Assembly (NCBI RefSeq): GCF_023704175.1
Contig: NZ_CP084530.1
Span: 732,501 to 796,500 of the forward strand
Direction: 5' to 3'
DNA length: 64,000 nt
Origin: Paenibacillus sp. YPG26
GTDB lineage: Bacteria > Bacillota > Bacilli > Paenibacillales > Paenibacillaceae
Both the position numbers and the translations under genes were made by a program. A model generated the notes under the pieces. The model was not told where the DNA came from and ran no database searches. It saw only the letters and a program-made list of their open reading frames with translations. Shown here piece by piece: positions 7,750-18,421 of the stretch. The stretch's first letter is position 1. The number at the start of each line of letters is the position of its first letter.

Positions 7750-8930
7750 TGAGCGGATTGAAAGTGATTGCTCCAGGTTCCACAATCGGAATTCTGGGCG
7801 GCGGACAGCTTGGTCGCATGATGGCGCTGGCGGGTACAAATCTGGGATACCGCTTCGTGACCCTGGAACCGACTCCCGACTCACCATGTGGACAGGTAAC
7901 CGATCAGATCGTTGCTTCCTACAGCGACAAGTCAGCTGCGAGGGAACTCGCTTCGCGTTCCGATGTCATTACTTATGAGTTCGAGAATGTGGATGCGGAG
8001 GTTGCTGCTCTGCTTGAGGATCTGTCTCATGTGCCACAGGGAAGCCGTCTACTGCATACAACCCAGCACCGGCTTCGGGAGAAGAAAGCGATTGAAGCTG
8101 CGGGGGTTCCGGTAGCTCCTTACCGGGAGATTCGCAGTGAACAAGAGCTTAGCGAAGCGGTAGAGAGCTTGGGGATTCCTTCCGTACTGAAGACCGCTAC
8201 GGGCGGTTACGACGGAAAGGGACAGTGGGTAATCCGTTCGGCTGAGGAGATTCCAGAGGCCTACGAGACACTGAGCAAGGCGTGTACGGAGCTGGTGCTT
8301 GAGAAATTCATTCGTTTTGACAAGGAGCTGTCGGTGGTGGCAGCCCGGAGTCCACGCGGTGAAATCAAAACTTTCCCGGTTGCGGAGAATATTCATGTGG
8401 ATAACATTCTGCATGCCTCTATCGTCCCTGCCCGGATCGATGATGGCATACAGCAGGAGGCTGAACGCCTCGCTGCACGAATTGCAGAATCGCTTGAAGC
8501 GGTAGGCCTGCTTGCTGTGGAGCTGTTCCTCACAGATAGCGGGGAGCTGTATGTGAATGAGCTTGCGCCGAGACCGCACAACTCAGGTCACTATACAATG
8601 GAAGCCTGCAAGACTTCACAGTTCGAGCAGCATGTAAGAGCGATCTGCAACCTGCCGTTAGGCGATACATCCCTGCTGAGCCCGGTGGTTATGGTCAATG
8701 TACTGGGTGAGCATATGGAGGCGGTCGTCCAGGGATTGGTGAGCGGGACTTGGATACAAGAGAACGATGCCGAGCCCGTCCCGGCCGTGGTTCCGAAAGT
8801 TCATTTATACGGGAAAAGCGGATCAGCAGCTAAACGGAAAATGGGACACATTAACCTCTTGTGCGATAATGTACAAGAAGGTATGAATTTCATACAGCAA
8901 ACCAAAATTTGGAGGAATCAGCAGAAATGA
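7749..8930 (+). CDS. purK: 5-(carboxyamino)imidazole ribonucleotide synthase
   Basis: This ATP-grasp enzyme (393 aa) carboxylates AIR with bicarbonate and ATP to N5-CAIR. The N-terminal dinucleotide-like loop [15 protein letters not shown], the ATP-grasp segment with [12 protein letters not shown] and the metal-binding [13 protein letters not shown] are all present. It overlaps purE by one base and purB by four (ATGA). Confidence 0.96.
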   Translation: MSGLKVIAPGSTIGILGGGQLGRMMALAGTNLGYRFVTLEPTPDSPCGQVTDQIVASYSDKSAARELASRSDVITYEFENVDAEVAALLEDLSHVPQGSRLLHTTQHRLREKKAIEAAGVPVAPYREIRSEQELSEAVESLGIPSVLKTATGGYDGKGQWVIRSAEEIPEAYETLSKACTELVLEKFIRFDKELSVVAARSPRGEIKTFPVAENIHVDNILHASIVPARIDDGIQQEAERLAARIAESLEAVGLLAVELFLTDSGELYVNELAPRPHNSGHYTMEACKTSQFEQHVRAICNLPLGDTSLLSPVVMVNVLGEHMEAVVQGLVSGTWIQENDAEPVPAVVPKVHLYGKSGSAAKRKMGHINLLCDNVQEGMNFIQQTKIWRNQQK

Positions 8931-10225
8931 TTGAACGTTATAGCAGACCTGAGATGAGAGCGATTTGGACGGAAGAGAATAAATTCAAGGCATGGCTTGA
9001 AGTTGAGATTTGTGCAGCCGAGGCTTGGGCTGAACTGGGCGTAATCCCGAAGGAAGACGTTGTACTGCTTCGCCAGAATGCTTCTTTTGATATCGACCGG
9101 ATTTACGAAATTGAGCAAGAAACTCGCCATGATGTCATTGCCTTCACACGCGCGGTGTCCGAGAGCCTTGGCCAGGAACGCAAGTGGGTGCATTACGGTC
9201 TGACATCCACGGATGTGGTGGACACGGCCCTTGGATATCTGCTTAAGCAGGCCAATGAGATTCTCGAGAAGGACATTATTAATTTCATTTCGATTCTGAA
9301 AGATAAAGCCGTGGCCTACAAGGACACACCGATGATGGGACGTACGCACGGAGTGCATGCAGAGCCTACGACTTTCGGACTGAAGATGGCACTGTGGTAT
9401 GAGGAGATGAAGCGGAACCTGGAGCGCTTCCGTCATGCGGCTGATAATGTGCAGTTCGGTAAAATCTCCGGCGCCGTAGGTACTTATGCCAACATTGACC
9501 CGTTTGTGGAGCAATTCGTCTGCGATAAGCTGGGCACTTCTGCCGCGCCGATCTCGACACAAACGCTGCAGCGTGACCGCCACGCTGAATATATGGCGAC
9601 ACTGGCGCTGGTAGCCACATCGCTGGACAAATTCGCCACTGAAATTCGCGCTCTGCAGAAGAGTGAGTTCCGTGAGGTGGAAGAAGCTTTTGCCAAGGGT
9701 CAAAAAGGTTCATCCGCAATGCCGCATAAGCGCAATCCGATCGGCTGTGAGAACATCTCCGGCTTGTCCCGCGTGATCCGCGGACATATGATCACGGCAT
9801 ACGAGAACGTGACGCTGTGGCATGAACGTGATATTTCACACTCCGGTGCAGAACGCGTCATTCTTCCAGATGCAACGATGCTGCTGAATTACATGCTGAA
9901 TCGTCTGGGTAACATCATCAAGAATCTGACTGTATTCCCGGAGAATATGAAGCGCAACATGGCTCGTACATTCGGAGTTCCCTTCTCGGGCCGTGTCTTG
10001 ACCAAGCTGATCGATAAAGGGTTCAGCCGTGAAGAAGCGTATGACACTGTACAGCCCCGGGCGATGCTCGCATGGGAGACGCAGCGTCAATTCCGTGACA
10101 TCATCGAAGAGACACCGGAGATTACAGCGGTGCTGAGCAAGGAAGAGATTGAGGATGCATTTAACCCGTCATGGCACCTGAAGCATGTCGATACGATTTT
10201 CAAAAAGCTTAGACTTATAGATTAA
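8927..10225 (+). CDS. purB: Adenylosuccinate lyase
   Basis: PurB (432 aa) acts twice in purine synthesis, cleaving SAICAR and adenylosuccinate with release of fumarate. The fumarase-superfamily signature [10 protein letters not shown] is at about residue 262, and TSTDVVDTA and [14 protein letters not shown] are present. I moved the start from an upstream in-frame codon at 8909 to the ATG at 8927: it has GGAGG 11 bases upstream and gives the usual [11 protein letters not shown]-terminus. The ATG overlaps the purK stop. Confidence 0.96.
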   Translation: MIERYSRPEMRAIWTEENKFKAWLEVEICAAEAWAELGVIPKEDVVLLRQNASFDIDRIYEIEQETRHDVIAFTRAVSESLGQERKWVHYGLTSTDVVDTALGYLLKQANEILEKDIINFISILKDKAVAYKDTPMMGRTHGVHAEPTTFGLKMALWYEEMKRNLERFRHAADNVQFGKISGAVGTYANIDPFVEQFVCDKLGTSAAPISTQTLQRDRHAEYMATLALVATSLDKFATEIRALQKSEFREVEEAFAKGQKGSSAMPHKRNPIGCENISGLSRVIRGHMITAYENVTLWHERDISHSGAERVILPDATMLLNYMLNRLGNIIKNLTVFPENMKRNMARTFGVPFSGRVLTKLIDKGFSREEAYDTVQPRAMLAWETQRQFRDIIEETPEITAVLSKEEIEDAFNPSWHLKHVDTIFKKLRLID

Positions 10226-10256
10226 TCAACGACCAGGGGAAGAGGAGGACGGCCAA

Positions 10257-11138
10257 ATGTCATCACAAGCTGTGTCCACGGCAGTGGAATATGTTGATGC
10301 ACCGCTGCTCTATAAAGGAAAAGTTCGCGAACTGTATGATCTGGGGGATTACTATCTGATCGTAGTTACTGATCGCATCTCTGCGTTCGACTACGTGCTG
10401 GACCCGCCGGTTCCGGAGAAGGGCAATGTACTCAATCAGTTGAGCGCTTACTGGTTCAAGCTGACGACTGATCTGATCCAGAACCACGTGGTACACACGG
10501 ATGTGGAGAAGCTTGGCCCGGTCATTAAGAACAAGGAACTGCTCAAGGACCGTATTATGGTGACACTCAAAGCGGAGCGCATTGATATTGAGTGTGTGGT
10601 TCGTGGATATATCACTGGTGGCGGTTGGCGCCAATACGAGCAGAACGGAGCTATCAATGGCATTCCACTGCCAGAGGGACTCCGCAAGAATGACAAGCTG
10701 CAGGAGCCGATCTTCACCCCGGCCGCGAAGAACGATGTAGGCCATGATGAGGATATCTCATTCGAGCGGATGCAGGAGCTTGTTGGCGATGACTTGGCAG
10801 AGCGGCTTAAAGCGAAAAGCCTTGAGCTGTATGCCTTCGCCAGAGATTACTGCGCAGGGCGTGACATCATTCTGGCGGACTGCAAGCTGGAGTTCGGTCT
10901 GGTTGACGGGGAGCTCATTCTGATCGATGAGATCTTCACCCCGGATGCTTCCCGATTCTGGGCCAAAGAGAATTACGGACTCGACATTGAGATCGACAGC
11001 ATGGATAAAGAGCCTGTGCGCGCTTACCTGGCCGGTACGGATTGGGACAAGAACAGCCAGCCCGCTCCGCTCCCAGCGCATGTGGTGGAGGAGACTACCC
11101 GCCGCTACCAGGACATTTATCACCGTCTCACGGATTAA
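10257..11138 (+). CDS. purC: Phosphoribosylaminoimidazole-succinocarboxamide synthase
   Basis: SAICAR synthetase (293 aa) joins CAIR and aspartate using ATP. The N-terminal YKGKVRELYDLGD and VTDRISAFDYVL, the RGYITGGGWRQY segment and the DCKLEFGL/DEIFTPDASRFW motifs are clear. It is longer than the 240-residue Bacillus enzyme and resembles the roughly 290-residue form of yeast and some bacteria. Its ATG has GAGGAGG 8 bases upstream. An unusually long repeat-filled gap follows. Confidence 0.94.
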   Translation: MSSQAVSTAVEYVDAPLLYKGKVRELYDLGDYYLIVVTDRISAFDYVLDPPVPEKGNVLNQLSAYWFKLTTDLIQNHVVHTDVEKLGPVIKNKELLKDRIMVTLKAERIDIECVVRGYITGGGWRQYEQNGAINGIPLPEGLRKNDKLQEPIFTPAAKNDVGHDEDISFERMQELVGDDLAERLKAKSLELYAFARDYCAGRDIILADCKLEFGLVDGELILIDEIFTPDASRFWAKENYGLDIEIDSMDKEPVRAYLAGTDWDKNSQPAPLPAHVVEETTRRYQDIYHRLTD

Positions 11139-11171
11139 TCGGGCTTCTTGGAAGCCTGCTTCTTCGAAGTT

Positions 11172-11334
11172 GGTGAGGGGGGTCTAGAGCGTACGAGGAG
11201 TTAGGGCTTCCGATCGCTGTTATCCCCGAATTTCCTGATTGGAATAACCGCAGCTTGCGGTAGAAATTCGGGGATAAAGGCGAACGCTGGCGCTTCTGCA
11301 GCTCCTAACTTCCTCTCCCGCTCTGCCCCTCACC
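11172..11334. repeat. 163-bp imperfect palindrome
   Basis: The outer arms GGTGAGGGG, AGAGCG and GGAGTTAGG reappear in inverted order as CTCCTAACT, CGCTCT and CCCCTCACC. The inner arms TTATCCCCGAATTTC and GAAATTCGGGGATAA are a perfect 15-bp inverted repeat. As RNA the whole would fold into one long hairpin inside the pur transcript. Confidence 0.8.
11207..11282 (-). repeat. Dispersed intergenic hairpin element, copy C
   Basis: Read on the minus strand this matches the two copies in the purF-purM gap: ATTTCTACCGC, a short loop, GCGGTT, then GAAAT and the tail AACAGCGATCG-AAG. The stem-forming arms differ in sequence from the other copies but remain complementary. It lies in the centre of the 163-bp palindrome. 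Confidence 0.75.
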
Positions 11335-11821
11335 GTGGTGAGGAAGCATTCCTGCGAAGCAAGCGAATTCCTGCCGGAGAGAGGTTTCTCCGGCAGGGGT
11401 GAGGACGAGGAAGGTTAGACTTCGGTACGAAGTGGGTCGTGAGTTGGGATTTAGGCATTGTCCTATTCAGATAGAAATTAGTCGCAGGAGCACCATAAGT
11501 AAAGCGGGTCCCGAAAAGGGACGGCAAGCTGCTCCTTCACAATAGCAGCACAGGAACAGTCAAGCAGCAGTCCCCGCCAAGCTTGAGGGTGTCCAGAGGT
11601 GAAAGTTTTCCAAAGGAAAACTACCTCGTAAGCATAAGCTTAGCCCTTGGGGCCCTCCCTTCTAGGGAGGGTTTGGGAGGGTAGAACTGCTGGTTTGGGA
11701 GGGTAAAAATTAAAGGAGTCCAGAGGACGAAGTCCTTTGAACAAAAGCTTCTGGTTTTATTAAAATTTTCGGGTACCCATAGGGCAGAGCCCATGGAGAT
11801 TACCCTTCCGGAGGGAATCAA

Positions 11822-12064
11822 GTGAAAGCAATCGTATATGTTACCATCAAGCAAAGCGTACTCGATCCACAAGGTGTAGCCGTTCAAGGCGCCCTGCATT
11901 CTGTAGGTTTTCAAGAGGTAGAAAGCCTGCGCATCGGAAAATATATCGAAATCGAGCTGAACACGGACAATCGTGCAGAAGCAGAGAAGCAGGTAGCAGC
12001 CATGTGCGAGAAGCTGCTCGCGAACACCGTCGTGGAAGAATACCGTTTTGAATTGGAGGGGTAA
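11822..12064 (+). CDS. purS: Phosphoribosylformylglycinamidine synthase subunit PurS
   Basis: PurS (80 aa) bridges PurL and PurQ in the three-part FGAM synthase. The protein has the usual beginning [17 protein letters not shown] and ends [11 protein letters not shown]. It starts at a GTG with GGAGGG 7 bases upstream. The Shine-Dalgarno lies in a small CCCT/AGGG hairpin, which might modulate translation. purQ follows after 5 bases. Confidence 0.95.
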   Translation: MKAIVYVTIKQSVLDPQGVAVQGALHSVGFQEVESLRIGKYIEIELNTDNRAEAEKQVAAMCEKLLANTVVEEYRFELEG

Positions 12065-12069
12065 CCAAC

Positions 12070-12759
12070 ATGAAATTCGCAGTACTGGTATTTCCGGGCT
12101 CCAACTGTGATATTGACTGCTACAAGGCAGTAGAAGATACGCTTGGTGAACCTGTTGATTATGTATGGCATACAGCAACCGATCTGTCGGCCTATGATTG
12201 CATATTAGTTCCGGGTGGGTTCTCTTATGGAGACTACTTGCGCTGTGGCGCGATTTCCAGATTTGCTCCGGTCATGGCAGAGGTAGCCAAGGCTGCTGAG
12301 CAGGGCAAATACATCTTGGGAATCTGCAATGGATTCCAGATTCTTACCGAAGCCGGACTGCTGCCAGGCACGCTGCGCCGGAATATGTCGCTTAAGTTCC
12401 TCTGTCATGATGCAGTTCTCCGCGTAGAGAACAATAAGACTCCTTTTACAAGTGATTACGAAAAGGGTGAAGAGATTGTTGTTCCCATCGCACACGGCGA
12501 AGGCAATTACTACTGTGACGAAGAGACGATGGCGAAGCTTAAGGCGAATAACCAGATTATATTCACATATGCAAGCAACCCGAACGGGTCGCTGAATGAT
12601 ATTGCAGGCATTTCCAACGAGCAGGGCAACGTGGTAGGCATGATGCCTCACCCTGAGCGTGCCGTGGATAGTCTGCTTGGATCGGAAGATGGCAAAAGAA
12701 TGTTCACTTCTATACTAAAGGCATGGAGGGATCGACATGACGCAGCAGTTGTCCGCTAA
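12070..12759 (+). CDS. purQ: Phosphoribosylformylglycinamidine synthase, glutaminase subunit
   Basis: PurQ (229 aa) is a class I glutamine amidotransferase that supplies ammonia to PurL. The nucleophile is Cys86 in GICNGFQ, and the His/Glu pair is in MMPHPERA near the C-terminus. The ATG has GGAGGGG upstream. Its 3' end overlaps purL by 23 bases, which suggests coupled translation of the complex. Confidence 0.96.
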   Translation: MKFAVLVFPGSNCDIDCYKAVEDTLGEPVDYVWHTATDLSAYDCILVPGGFSYGDYLRCGAISRFAPVMAEVAKAAEQGKYILGICNGFQILTEAGLLPGTLRRNMSLKFLCHDAVLRVENNKTPFTSDYEKGEEIVVPIAHGEGNYYCDEETMAKLKANNQIIFTYASNPNGSLNDIAGISNEQGNVVGMMPHPERAVDSLLGSEDGKRMFTSILKAWRDRHDAAVVR

Positions 12760-14980
12760 GGAACCGACGGCGGAGCAAATCGCCGAACAGCAAATTTACA
12801 AACAAATGGGTGTATCTGACAGCGAGTATGAGCTGATCTGCGGTTTTCTCGGCCGTAAACCGAATTATACGGAAATTGGCGTGTTCAGCGTAATGTGGTC
12901 CGAGCACTGTGCCTACAAAAATTCCAAGCCGCTGCTTCGCCGCTTCCCGGTAACTGGCCCACGTGTTCTGATGGGACCGGGTGAAGGTGCGGGTATTGTG
13001 GACATTGGCGACAATCAGGCCGTTGTGTTCAAGATTGAAAGTCATAATCATCCATCTGCCGTTGAGCCATACCAAGGTGCGGCTACAGGTGTGGGCGGGA
13101 TTATCCGTGATATTTTCTCCATGGGCGCAAGACCTGTGGCAGTACTGAATTCCTTGCGGTTCGGCAAGCTTGAGAGCGACCGTGTAAAATATTTGTTCGA
13201 GCATGTGGTATCGGGTATTGCGGGATATGGTAACTGTATCGGAATTCCAACGGTCGGCGGCGAAGTAATGTTCGACGATAGTTATGACGGCAATCCGTTG
13301 GTTAACGCGATGTGTGTCGGTCTGATCGACCATGACAAAATCCAGCGCGGTGTAGCCAAGGGTGTAGGTAACCCCGTCTTCTACGTGGGCCCTCCAACAG
13401 GACGTGATGGAATCCACGGGGCGACTTTTGCATCCGAGGAGCTTACGGAAGAGTCTGAAGCGAAGCGTACAGCAGTACAAGTCGGCGATCCATTCATGGA
13501 GAAGCTTGTGATGGAATCCTGTCTGGAATTGATTGATTCCGGTATTGTACTCGGTATTCAGGACATGGGCGCAGCAGGTCTTACGTGCTCCAGTGCGGAA
13601 ATGGCAAGTAAAGCCGGAAATGGACTTGAGTTGTATCTGGATCAGGTACCGCAGCGCGAAGAGGGCATGACGCCTTACGAGATGATGCTGTCCGAGTCTC
13701 AAGAGCGGATGCTGTTCGTGGTAGAGCCGAAGGATGAAGCGCAGGCTCAAGAAATTTTTGACCGCTGGGGTGTTATCTGTGCCAAAGTCGGCAAGGTGAC
13801 GGACGATGGACGCTTGAAGCTGTTCCACCACGGCGAAGTGGTTGGGGATATGCCGGTGACTGCACTCGTGGACGAGTGCCCGATCTACAATAAGCCATCT
13901 GCAGTTCCAGCTTATTATGAAGAGAATGCGAATGTGGATACCCTGCGTTACCCTGAGGTTACAGATCTCGGCGGAGCACTTGAAACCGTGCTTGCCTCTC
14001 CAACTGTAGCCAGCAAAGCATGGATCTATGAGCAGTATGACTATATGGTTCGGACAAGCACAGCTGTACGTCCGGGATCCGATGCTGCCGTTGTTACAAT
14101 TCGCGGTACACGCAAAGGACTTGCGATGACTACAGACTGTAACGGTCGTTATGTCTATCTGGATCCGGAAGTAGGCGGACGGATCGCTGTAAGTGAGGCT
14201 GCGCGTAATATCGTATGTTCCGGCGCTGAGCCGCTGGCGATTACGGATAACCTGAACTTCGGCAGCCCGGAGAAGCCGGATATTTTCTGGCAAATGGAAA
14301 AAGCAGTTGACGGCATGGCCGAAGCCTGCCGCGTCCTGGATGCGCCAGTTATCGGCGGTAATGTCAGCTTGTATAACGAGAATGCCAAAGGTGCCATTTA
14401 CCCGACTCCTGTCGTGGGTATGGTGGGTCTCGTTCATGATGTGGACCACATCACAACACAAGGCTTCAAGAAAGAAGGAGATGTGATTCTTCTTCTCGGC
14501 AATACCAAGGCAGAGCTTGGCGGTAGTGAATTCCAAAGTGCGGTTCATGGTGTGACTGAAGGGCGTCCGCCTGAGCTGGATCTGAATGTGGAACGCGCCT
14601 TGCTGGATACGGTTCTTGCTGCGATTCAACAAGGTCTGGTTCAGTCTGCGCATGACTTGTCTGAGGGCGGCCTCGCCGTAGCTCTTGCGGAATCCTGCAT
14701 TAGCGGCGGAATCGGTGCCCAAGTGAATATAGATACTGAGCTTCGTCATGATGTGGCCCTGTTCAGTGAATCTCAATCTCGTATTCTGCTATCTGCAGCA
14801 CCTGAGAAGGCAGCCGAGCTTGAGAAATTTATATCGGAACGCAATGTTCCTGTTAACGTGATCGGCCGTGTGGAAGGAACAAGTCTAGTAATTGACATCA
14901 ACCGCGCTTCGGCCTTGAACAAACCGGTGGAGGGCTTGAAGCAGGTCTGGGAGGAAGCTATTCCATGTCTGATGAAGTAA
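12737..14980 (+). CDS. purL: Phosphoribosylformylglycinamidine synthase subunit PurL
   Basis: This is the small-type PurL synthetase subunit (747 aa, close to the 742 of Bacillus), converting FGAR to FGAM with ATP. It has duplicated AIRS-like halves; typical motifs are [32 protein letters not shown] and GGNVSLYNE. The ATG lies 6 bases after GGAGGG within the end of purQ. It overlaps purF by 16 bases. Confidence 0.96.
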   Translation: MTQQLSAKEPTAEQIAEQQIYKQMGVSDSEYELICGFLGRKPNYTEIGVFSVMWSEHCAYKNSKPLLRRFPVTGPRVLMGPGEGAGIVDIGDNQAVVFKIESHNHPSAVEPYQGAATGVGGIIRDIFSMGARPVAVLNSLRFGKLESDRVKYLFEHVVSGIAGYGNCIGIPTVGGEVMFDDSYDGNPLVNAMCVGLIDHDKIQRGVAKGVGNPVFYVGPPTGRDGIHGATFASEELTEESEAKRTAVQVGDPFMEKLVMESCLELIDSGIVLGIQDMGAAGLTCSSAEMASKAGNGLELYLDQVPQREEGMTPYEMMLSESQERMLFVVEPKDEAQAQEIFDRWGVICAKVGKVTDDGRLKLFHHGEVVGDMPVTALVDECPIYNKPSAVPAYYEENANVDTLRYPEVTDLGGALETVLASPTVASKAWIYEQYDYMVRTSTAVRPGSDAAVVTIRGTRKGLAMTTDCNGRYVYLDPEVGGRIAVSEAARNIVCSGAEPLAITDNLNFGSPEKPDIFWQMEKAVDGMAEACRVLDAPVIGGNVSLYNENAKGAIYPTPVVGMVGLVHDVDHITTQGFKKEGDVILLLGNTKAELGGSEFQSAVHGVTEGRPPELDLNVERALLDTVLAAIQQGLVQSAHDLSEGGLAVALAESCISGGIGAQVNIDTELRHDVALFSESQSRILLSAAPEKAAELEKFISERNVPVNVIGRVEGTSLVIDINRASALNKPVEGLKQVWEEAIPCLMK

Positions 14981-16443
14981 TACCGCAAGGATTATGGACT
15001 GGAGACTACTTTAACGAAGGCTCGGGACGGGATGGAATCTTTGATAAGCTCAAGGAGGAGTGCGGAGTATTCGGGGTCTTTGGACACCCGGATGCTGCAA
15101 GCCTGTCCTATTACGGGCTGCATGCGCTTCAGCACCGCGGAGAGGAAAGTGCCGGACTCTGTGTAACGGGTGGGGGAGATTTCAACTACCACCGCGGCAT
15201 GGGACTGGTAAAGGAAGTGTTCGATAAGGACCGCCTGGCTTCGCTGGTCGGAGACCGTTCGATCGGGCACGTCCGGTATTCCACCAGCGGGGATAGCAAG
15301 CTTACAAATGCTCAGCCGCTGGTATTCAAGTACCGCGATGGGGACCTGGCTGTGGCGACGAACGGAAATATCGTCAATGCGCCAAAAATCCGCAGAGAGC
15401 TGGAGCAGAGCGGTTCGATCTTCCAGACGACAAGTGACACGGAAGTTATCGCGCACTTGATCGCACGTTCCTCCAAGGATTTTGTAGAAGCGGCCAAAGA
15501 TGCGCTCCAGCAGATCGTTGGCGGATACGCCTTCCTGCTGATGACGAATGATCTGATGCTTGTTGCATCCGATCCGAATGGGCTGCGTCCAATCTCAATG
15601 GCGCGCCTTGGGGATGCGTACCTGTTCTCTTCCGAGACCTGCGCGTTCGAGACCATTGGAGCGGAGATTATCCGTGATATCGAGCCGGGTGAACTGCTCG
15701 TGCTGGACAAGCATGGACTGCGCGAGGACCGGTTCGCGGAGCCGCAGCGTAAGGCGCTGTGCGCGATGGAATATATTTATTTTGCGAGACCGGACAGTGA
15801 CCTTAATGGATCCAATCTTCATTCTGCCCGCAAAAGAATGGGCCGCCGTATGGCTCAGGAATCCTTCGTGGATGCGGATGTTGTGACTGGCGTGCCGGAT
15901 TCAAGTATCTCGGCGGCAATCGGGTATGCGGAGCAGACGGGTATTCCTTATGAGCTTGGGCTCATTAAGAACAAATACACCGGACGCACGTTCATCCAGC
16001 CGAGCCAGGAGCTGCGTGAGCAGGGTGTGAAGATGAAGCTTAGCGCTGTGCGCCGGGTGGTTGAAGGCATGAGAGTAGTCATGATCGATGACTCCATCGT
16101 TCGCGGAACCACGTCCCGCCGGATCGTCAACCTGCTTCGTGAAGCGGGCGCGACCGAGGTGCATGTGCGGATTACTTCACCGCCTTTCAAGAACCCGTGC
16201 TTCTATGGAATCGATACTCCGGACAGCCGCGAGCTGATTGCCTCCTCGAAATCGATCGAAGAGATCCGCGTGGAGATCAACGCCGACTCGCTTGAATTCA
16301 TCAGCCCTGAGGGGCTGATTGATGCCGTGGCCGGGAACCATGTGGATGACTATAAAGGTGGCCTGTGCATGGCCTGCTTCGATAATGACTATCCGACCCG
16401 TACGGATTTCCACGGGGAAGAGCAGTTCGGATGCAGCTGCTAA
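14965..16443 (+). CDS. purF: Amidophosphoribosyltransferase
   Basis: PurF (492 aa) catalyses the first committed step, PRPP plus glutamine to phosphoribosylamine. The N-terminal nucleophile must be Cys33 in [10 protein letters not shown], implying a 32-residue propeptide, against 11 in B. subtilis. Bacillus-type 4Fe-4S ligands are seen at [14 protein letters not shown] and CMACFDND. The PRPP loop is [13 protein letters not shown]. The ATG follows GGGAGG and lies within the purL end. A 934-bp gap follows. Confidence 0.95.
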   Translation: MSDEVIPQGLWTGDYFNEGSGRDGIFDKLKEECGVFGVFGHPDAASLSYYGLHALQHRGEESAGLCVTGGGDFNYHRGMGLVKEVFDKDRLASLVGDRSIGHVRYSTSGDSKLTNAQPLVFKYRDGDLAVATNGNIVNAPKIRRELEQSGSIFQTTSDTEVIAHLIARSSKDFVEAAKDALQQIVGGYAFLLMTNDLMLVASDPNGLRPISMARLGDAYLFSSETCAFETIGAEIIRDIEPGELLVLDKHGLREDRFAEPQRKALCAMEYIYFARPDSDLNGSNLHSARKRMGRRMAQESFVDADVVTGVPDSSISAAIGYAEQTGIPYELGLIKNKYTGRTFIQPSQELREQGVKMKLSAVRRVVEGMRVVMIDDSIVRGTTSRRIVNLLREAGATEVHVRITSPPFKNPCFYGIDTPDSRELIASSKSIEEIRVEINADSLEFISPEGLIDAVAGNHVDDYKGGLCMACFDNDYPTRTDFHGEEQFGCSC

Positions 16444-16719
16444 AAGATATGGACGGCGGATGCCGTCCTGTCCAAGGGGACTTCAGTTAGTTCAGGGATC
16501 AATAGGCTGGCAGCTGTTATGCAATTGAAAGTAGCTAGCAAGCATATGAAAGTGATTGAACATTACTAATAACAATTGTTAATGGGATAAGTGATAGAAC
16601 TGCTTAACAGGTAGTTGTATTAGTCTGGTGTTATTCTAAGCTGAGAGTGAGCTATAAGCCGTGGCAACCCGCCAGCACAGCGAGCTAGCTTAAGGGTTGG
16701 TAGAGTTTTTGCAGCGGGC

Positions 16720-16970
16720 AAAGCCTAGGCTTGGTAGGGTGATCCGTCTGTAGAGCGGACTTAAGCTCTAAAAACTAAAGCACGTCTCTGCACCCTCCCA
16801 GCGGAGTGGACGGAATCGTCCTGAAGAAGCGAAGCGGTCGCCTAAAAGCTTTCCGAAGGAAAGGTACTTCGTAAGCATATACTGCCTTCGGATTTCTACC
16901 GCTGTTGGCGGTTCAAATCAAGAAATCTGAAGGCAACAGCGATCGTAAGGATGATCCATCGGCGGAGCGG
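16720..16970 (+). repeat. Direct repeat module, copy A
   Basis: It runs from AAAGCCTAGGCTTGGTAG to GGCGGAGCGG, 251 bases. It is nearly identical to copy B but carries about 40 extra bases (TTTCCGAAGGAAA...TCGTAAGCATA) that also occur in the purC-purS gap. The hairpin element is at 16884-16949. Confidence 0.85.
16884..16949 (+). repeat. Dispersed intergenic hairpin element, copy A
   Basis: Stem arms GCCTTCGGATTTCT and AGAAATCTGAAGGC enclose an apical ACCGC/GCGGT stem. The tail AACAGCGATCGTAAG follows. It is the same family as copies B and C. Confidence 0.78.
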
Positions 16971-17004
16971 GCAAGGTCTAGGCTTGATCTGTCTGCGGAA
17001 AGCC

Positions 17005-17216
17005 AAAGCCTAGGCTTGGTAGAGTGATCCGTCTGTAGAGCTGACTTAAGCTCTAAAGACTGAAGCACCTCTCTGCATCCTCCCAGCGGAGTGGACGGAA
17101 TCGTCCTGAAGAAGCGAAGCGGTCGCCTTTGCCTTCGGATTTCTACCGCTGTTGCGGTTCAACTCAAGAAATCTGAAGGCAACAGCGATCGTAAGGATGA
17201 TCCGTCGGCGGAGCGG
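17005..17216 (+). repeat. Direct repeat module, copy B
   Basis: This is the second copy of the module, 212 bases, starting AAAGCCTAGGCTTGGTAG 285 bases after copy A and ending GGCGGAGCGG. It differs by scattered substitutions and lacks the 40-base insert. Confidence 0.85.
17131..17195 (+). repeat. Dispersed intergenic hairpin element, copy B
   Basis: It has the same arms and tail as copy A (GCCTTCGGATTTCT / AGAAATCTGAAGGC, then AACAGCGATCGTAAG) with small changes only in the loop. Confidence 0.78.
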
Positions 17217-17377
17217 ACTTTAGATCTTAAGGCTTAAGTGATCCGTCCGCAGAGCGGGCCTTAAAGCTTTTCCAACGTTAATACTTCACCATCTTAACTA
17301 TTAACACAAATGGCATTAATCATACAGCGAGGGTTTCTATTTAGAACCTCAATAAATCATAAGGAGCGTGTCCTTAC

Positions 17378-18421
17378 GTGTCTGAAGCATACAAAAGTGC
17401 CGGGGTCGATATCGCGGCAGGCAATGAAGCAGTAGAACGGATGAAAAAACACGTCAAGCGGACATTCCGTCCGGAAGTAATGACGGATCTAGGAGGCTTC
17501 GGAGCCTTGTTCGGTCTGAACAAGGATAAATATGAGGAGCCCGTGCTGGTATCCGGTACCGATGGAGTGGGAACCAAGCTTAAGCTTGCTTTTGCGATGG
17601 ACAAGCATGATACGATCGGCATCGATGCCGTGGCGATGTGTGTGAACGACATCATTGTTCAAGGCGCGGAGCCGCTCTTTTTCCTCGATTATCTAGCTTG
17701 CGACAAAGTCATTCCTGCCAAGATCGAAGCTATTGTAGCCGGTATTGCTGAAGGCTGCGCACAGTCGGGATGCGCCCTCATCGGCGGCGAGACCGCTGAG
17801 ATGCCAGGCATGTACAGTGAAGGTGAGTATGATATCGCCGGGTTCACGGTGGGCGTTGTTGATAAGAGCAAGATTATTAACGGGCGGTCCATCCAAGCTG
17901 GAGATACCGTAATTGGTCTGGCATCCAGCGGCGTACATAGCAATGGCTTCTCTCTTGTACGCAGAGTGCTGCTTGAGCAAGCGGGTTACAGCTTGCAGGA
18001 CAAGCTGGCTGAACTGGACGGAGCTGTGCTCGGGGATGTGCTGCTTGAGCCAACCAAGCTGTACGTGAAGCCTGTTCTTGAATTGATTAAGCAGGTTGAA
18101 GTTAAAGGTATGGCCCACATTACAGGCGGCGGCTTCATCGAGAATATTCCACGGATGCTTCCAGAAGGTGTAAATGTCGATATCGAGTTCGGATCATGGC
18201 CGATTCTGCCGATCTTCGATCTTCTGCAGGAGAAGGGCAGTGTTAGCAACCGTGACATGTTCACCACGTTCAACATGGGGATTGGCTTGGTGATCGTGGT
18301 CAGTGCAGACCAGGCGGAGCAGGCGGTTAAGGTGCTTCAGGAGCAAGGAGAAACTCCTTATATTATCGGGAAAGTAACCGAAGGTGAGAACATCGTCACT
18401 TTCACAGGGGCTGAAGTGTAA
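17378..18421 (+). CDS. purM: Phosphoribosylformylglycinamidine cyclo-ligase
   Basis: AIR synthetase (347 aa) closes the imidazole ring of FGAM with ATP. The N-terminal [19 protein letters not shown], the [13 protein letters not shown] loop and the [13 protein letters not shown] segment are diagnostic. It starts at a GTG 11 bases after AAGGAG. Its TAA shares a base with the purN ATG. Confidence 0.96.
   Translation: MSEAYKSAGVDIAAGNEAVERMKKHVKRTFRPEVMTDLGGFGALFGLNKDKYEEPVLVSGTDGVGTKLKLAFAMDKHDTIGIDAVAMCVNDIIVQGAEPLFFLDYLACDKVIPAKIEAIVAGIAEGCAQSGCALIGGETAEMPGMYSEGEYDIAGFTVGVVDKSKIINGRSIQAGDTVIGLASSGVHSNGFSLVRRVLLEQAGYSLQDKLAELDGAVLGDVLLEPTKLYVKPVLELIKQVEVKGMAHITGGGFIENIPRMLPEGVNVDIEFGSWPILPIFDLLQEKGSVSNRDMFTTFNMGIGLVIVVSADQAEQAVKVLQEQGETPYIIGKVTEGENIVTFTGAEV

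Larger units (their letters stand above)
11139..11821. other. Long repeat-filled purC-purS gap (683 bp)
   Basis: No open frame with a ribosome site lies here. The gap holds a large imperfect palindrome (11172-11334), a perfect hairpin at 11370-11397 (CCTGCCGGAGA/TCTCCGGCAGG), a stretch at 11598-11640 shared with the purF-purM gap (TTTCC-AAGGAAA...TCGTAAGCATA), and paired CCCTCCC/GGGAGGG motifs near 11655. In related operons these two genes are adjacent, so this is an insertion-like expansion inside the operon. Confidence 0.8.
16444..17377. other. Long repeat-filled purF-purM gap (934 bp)
   Basis: No gene is visible. It contains two direct copies of a module of 212-251 bp, each including a hairpin element and the motif AGAAGCGAAGCGGTCGCCT, plus repeated GATCCGTCTGTAGAGC and AAGCCTAGGCTTGGTAG segments. 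The first 200 bases (16444-16700) show no repeats. I see no terminator with a T-run, so transcription of the operon probably continues through. Confidence 0.8.

Noticed and set aside
12710..14776. 688-residue open frame antisense to purL
   Set aside because: It is a mirror of a well-supported coding strand, with His/Arg-rich composition typical of antisense shadows.
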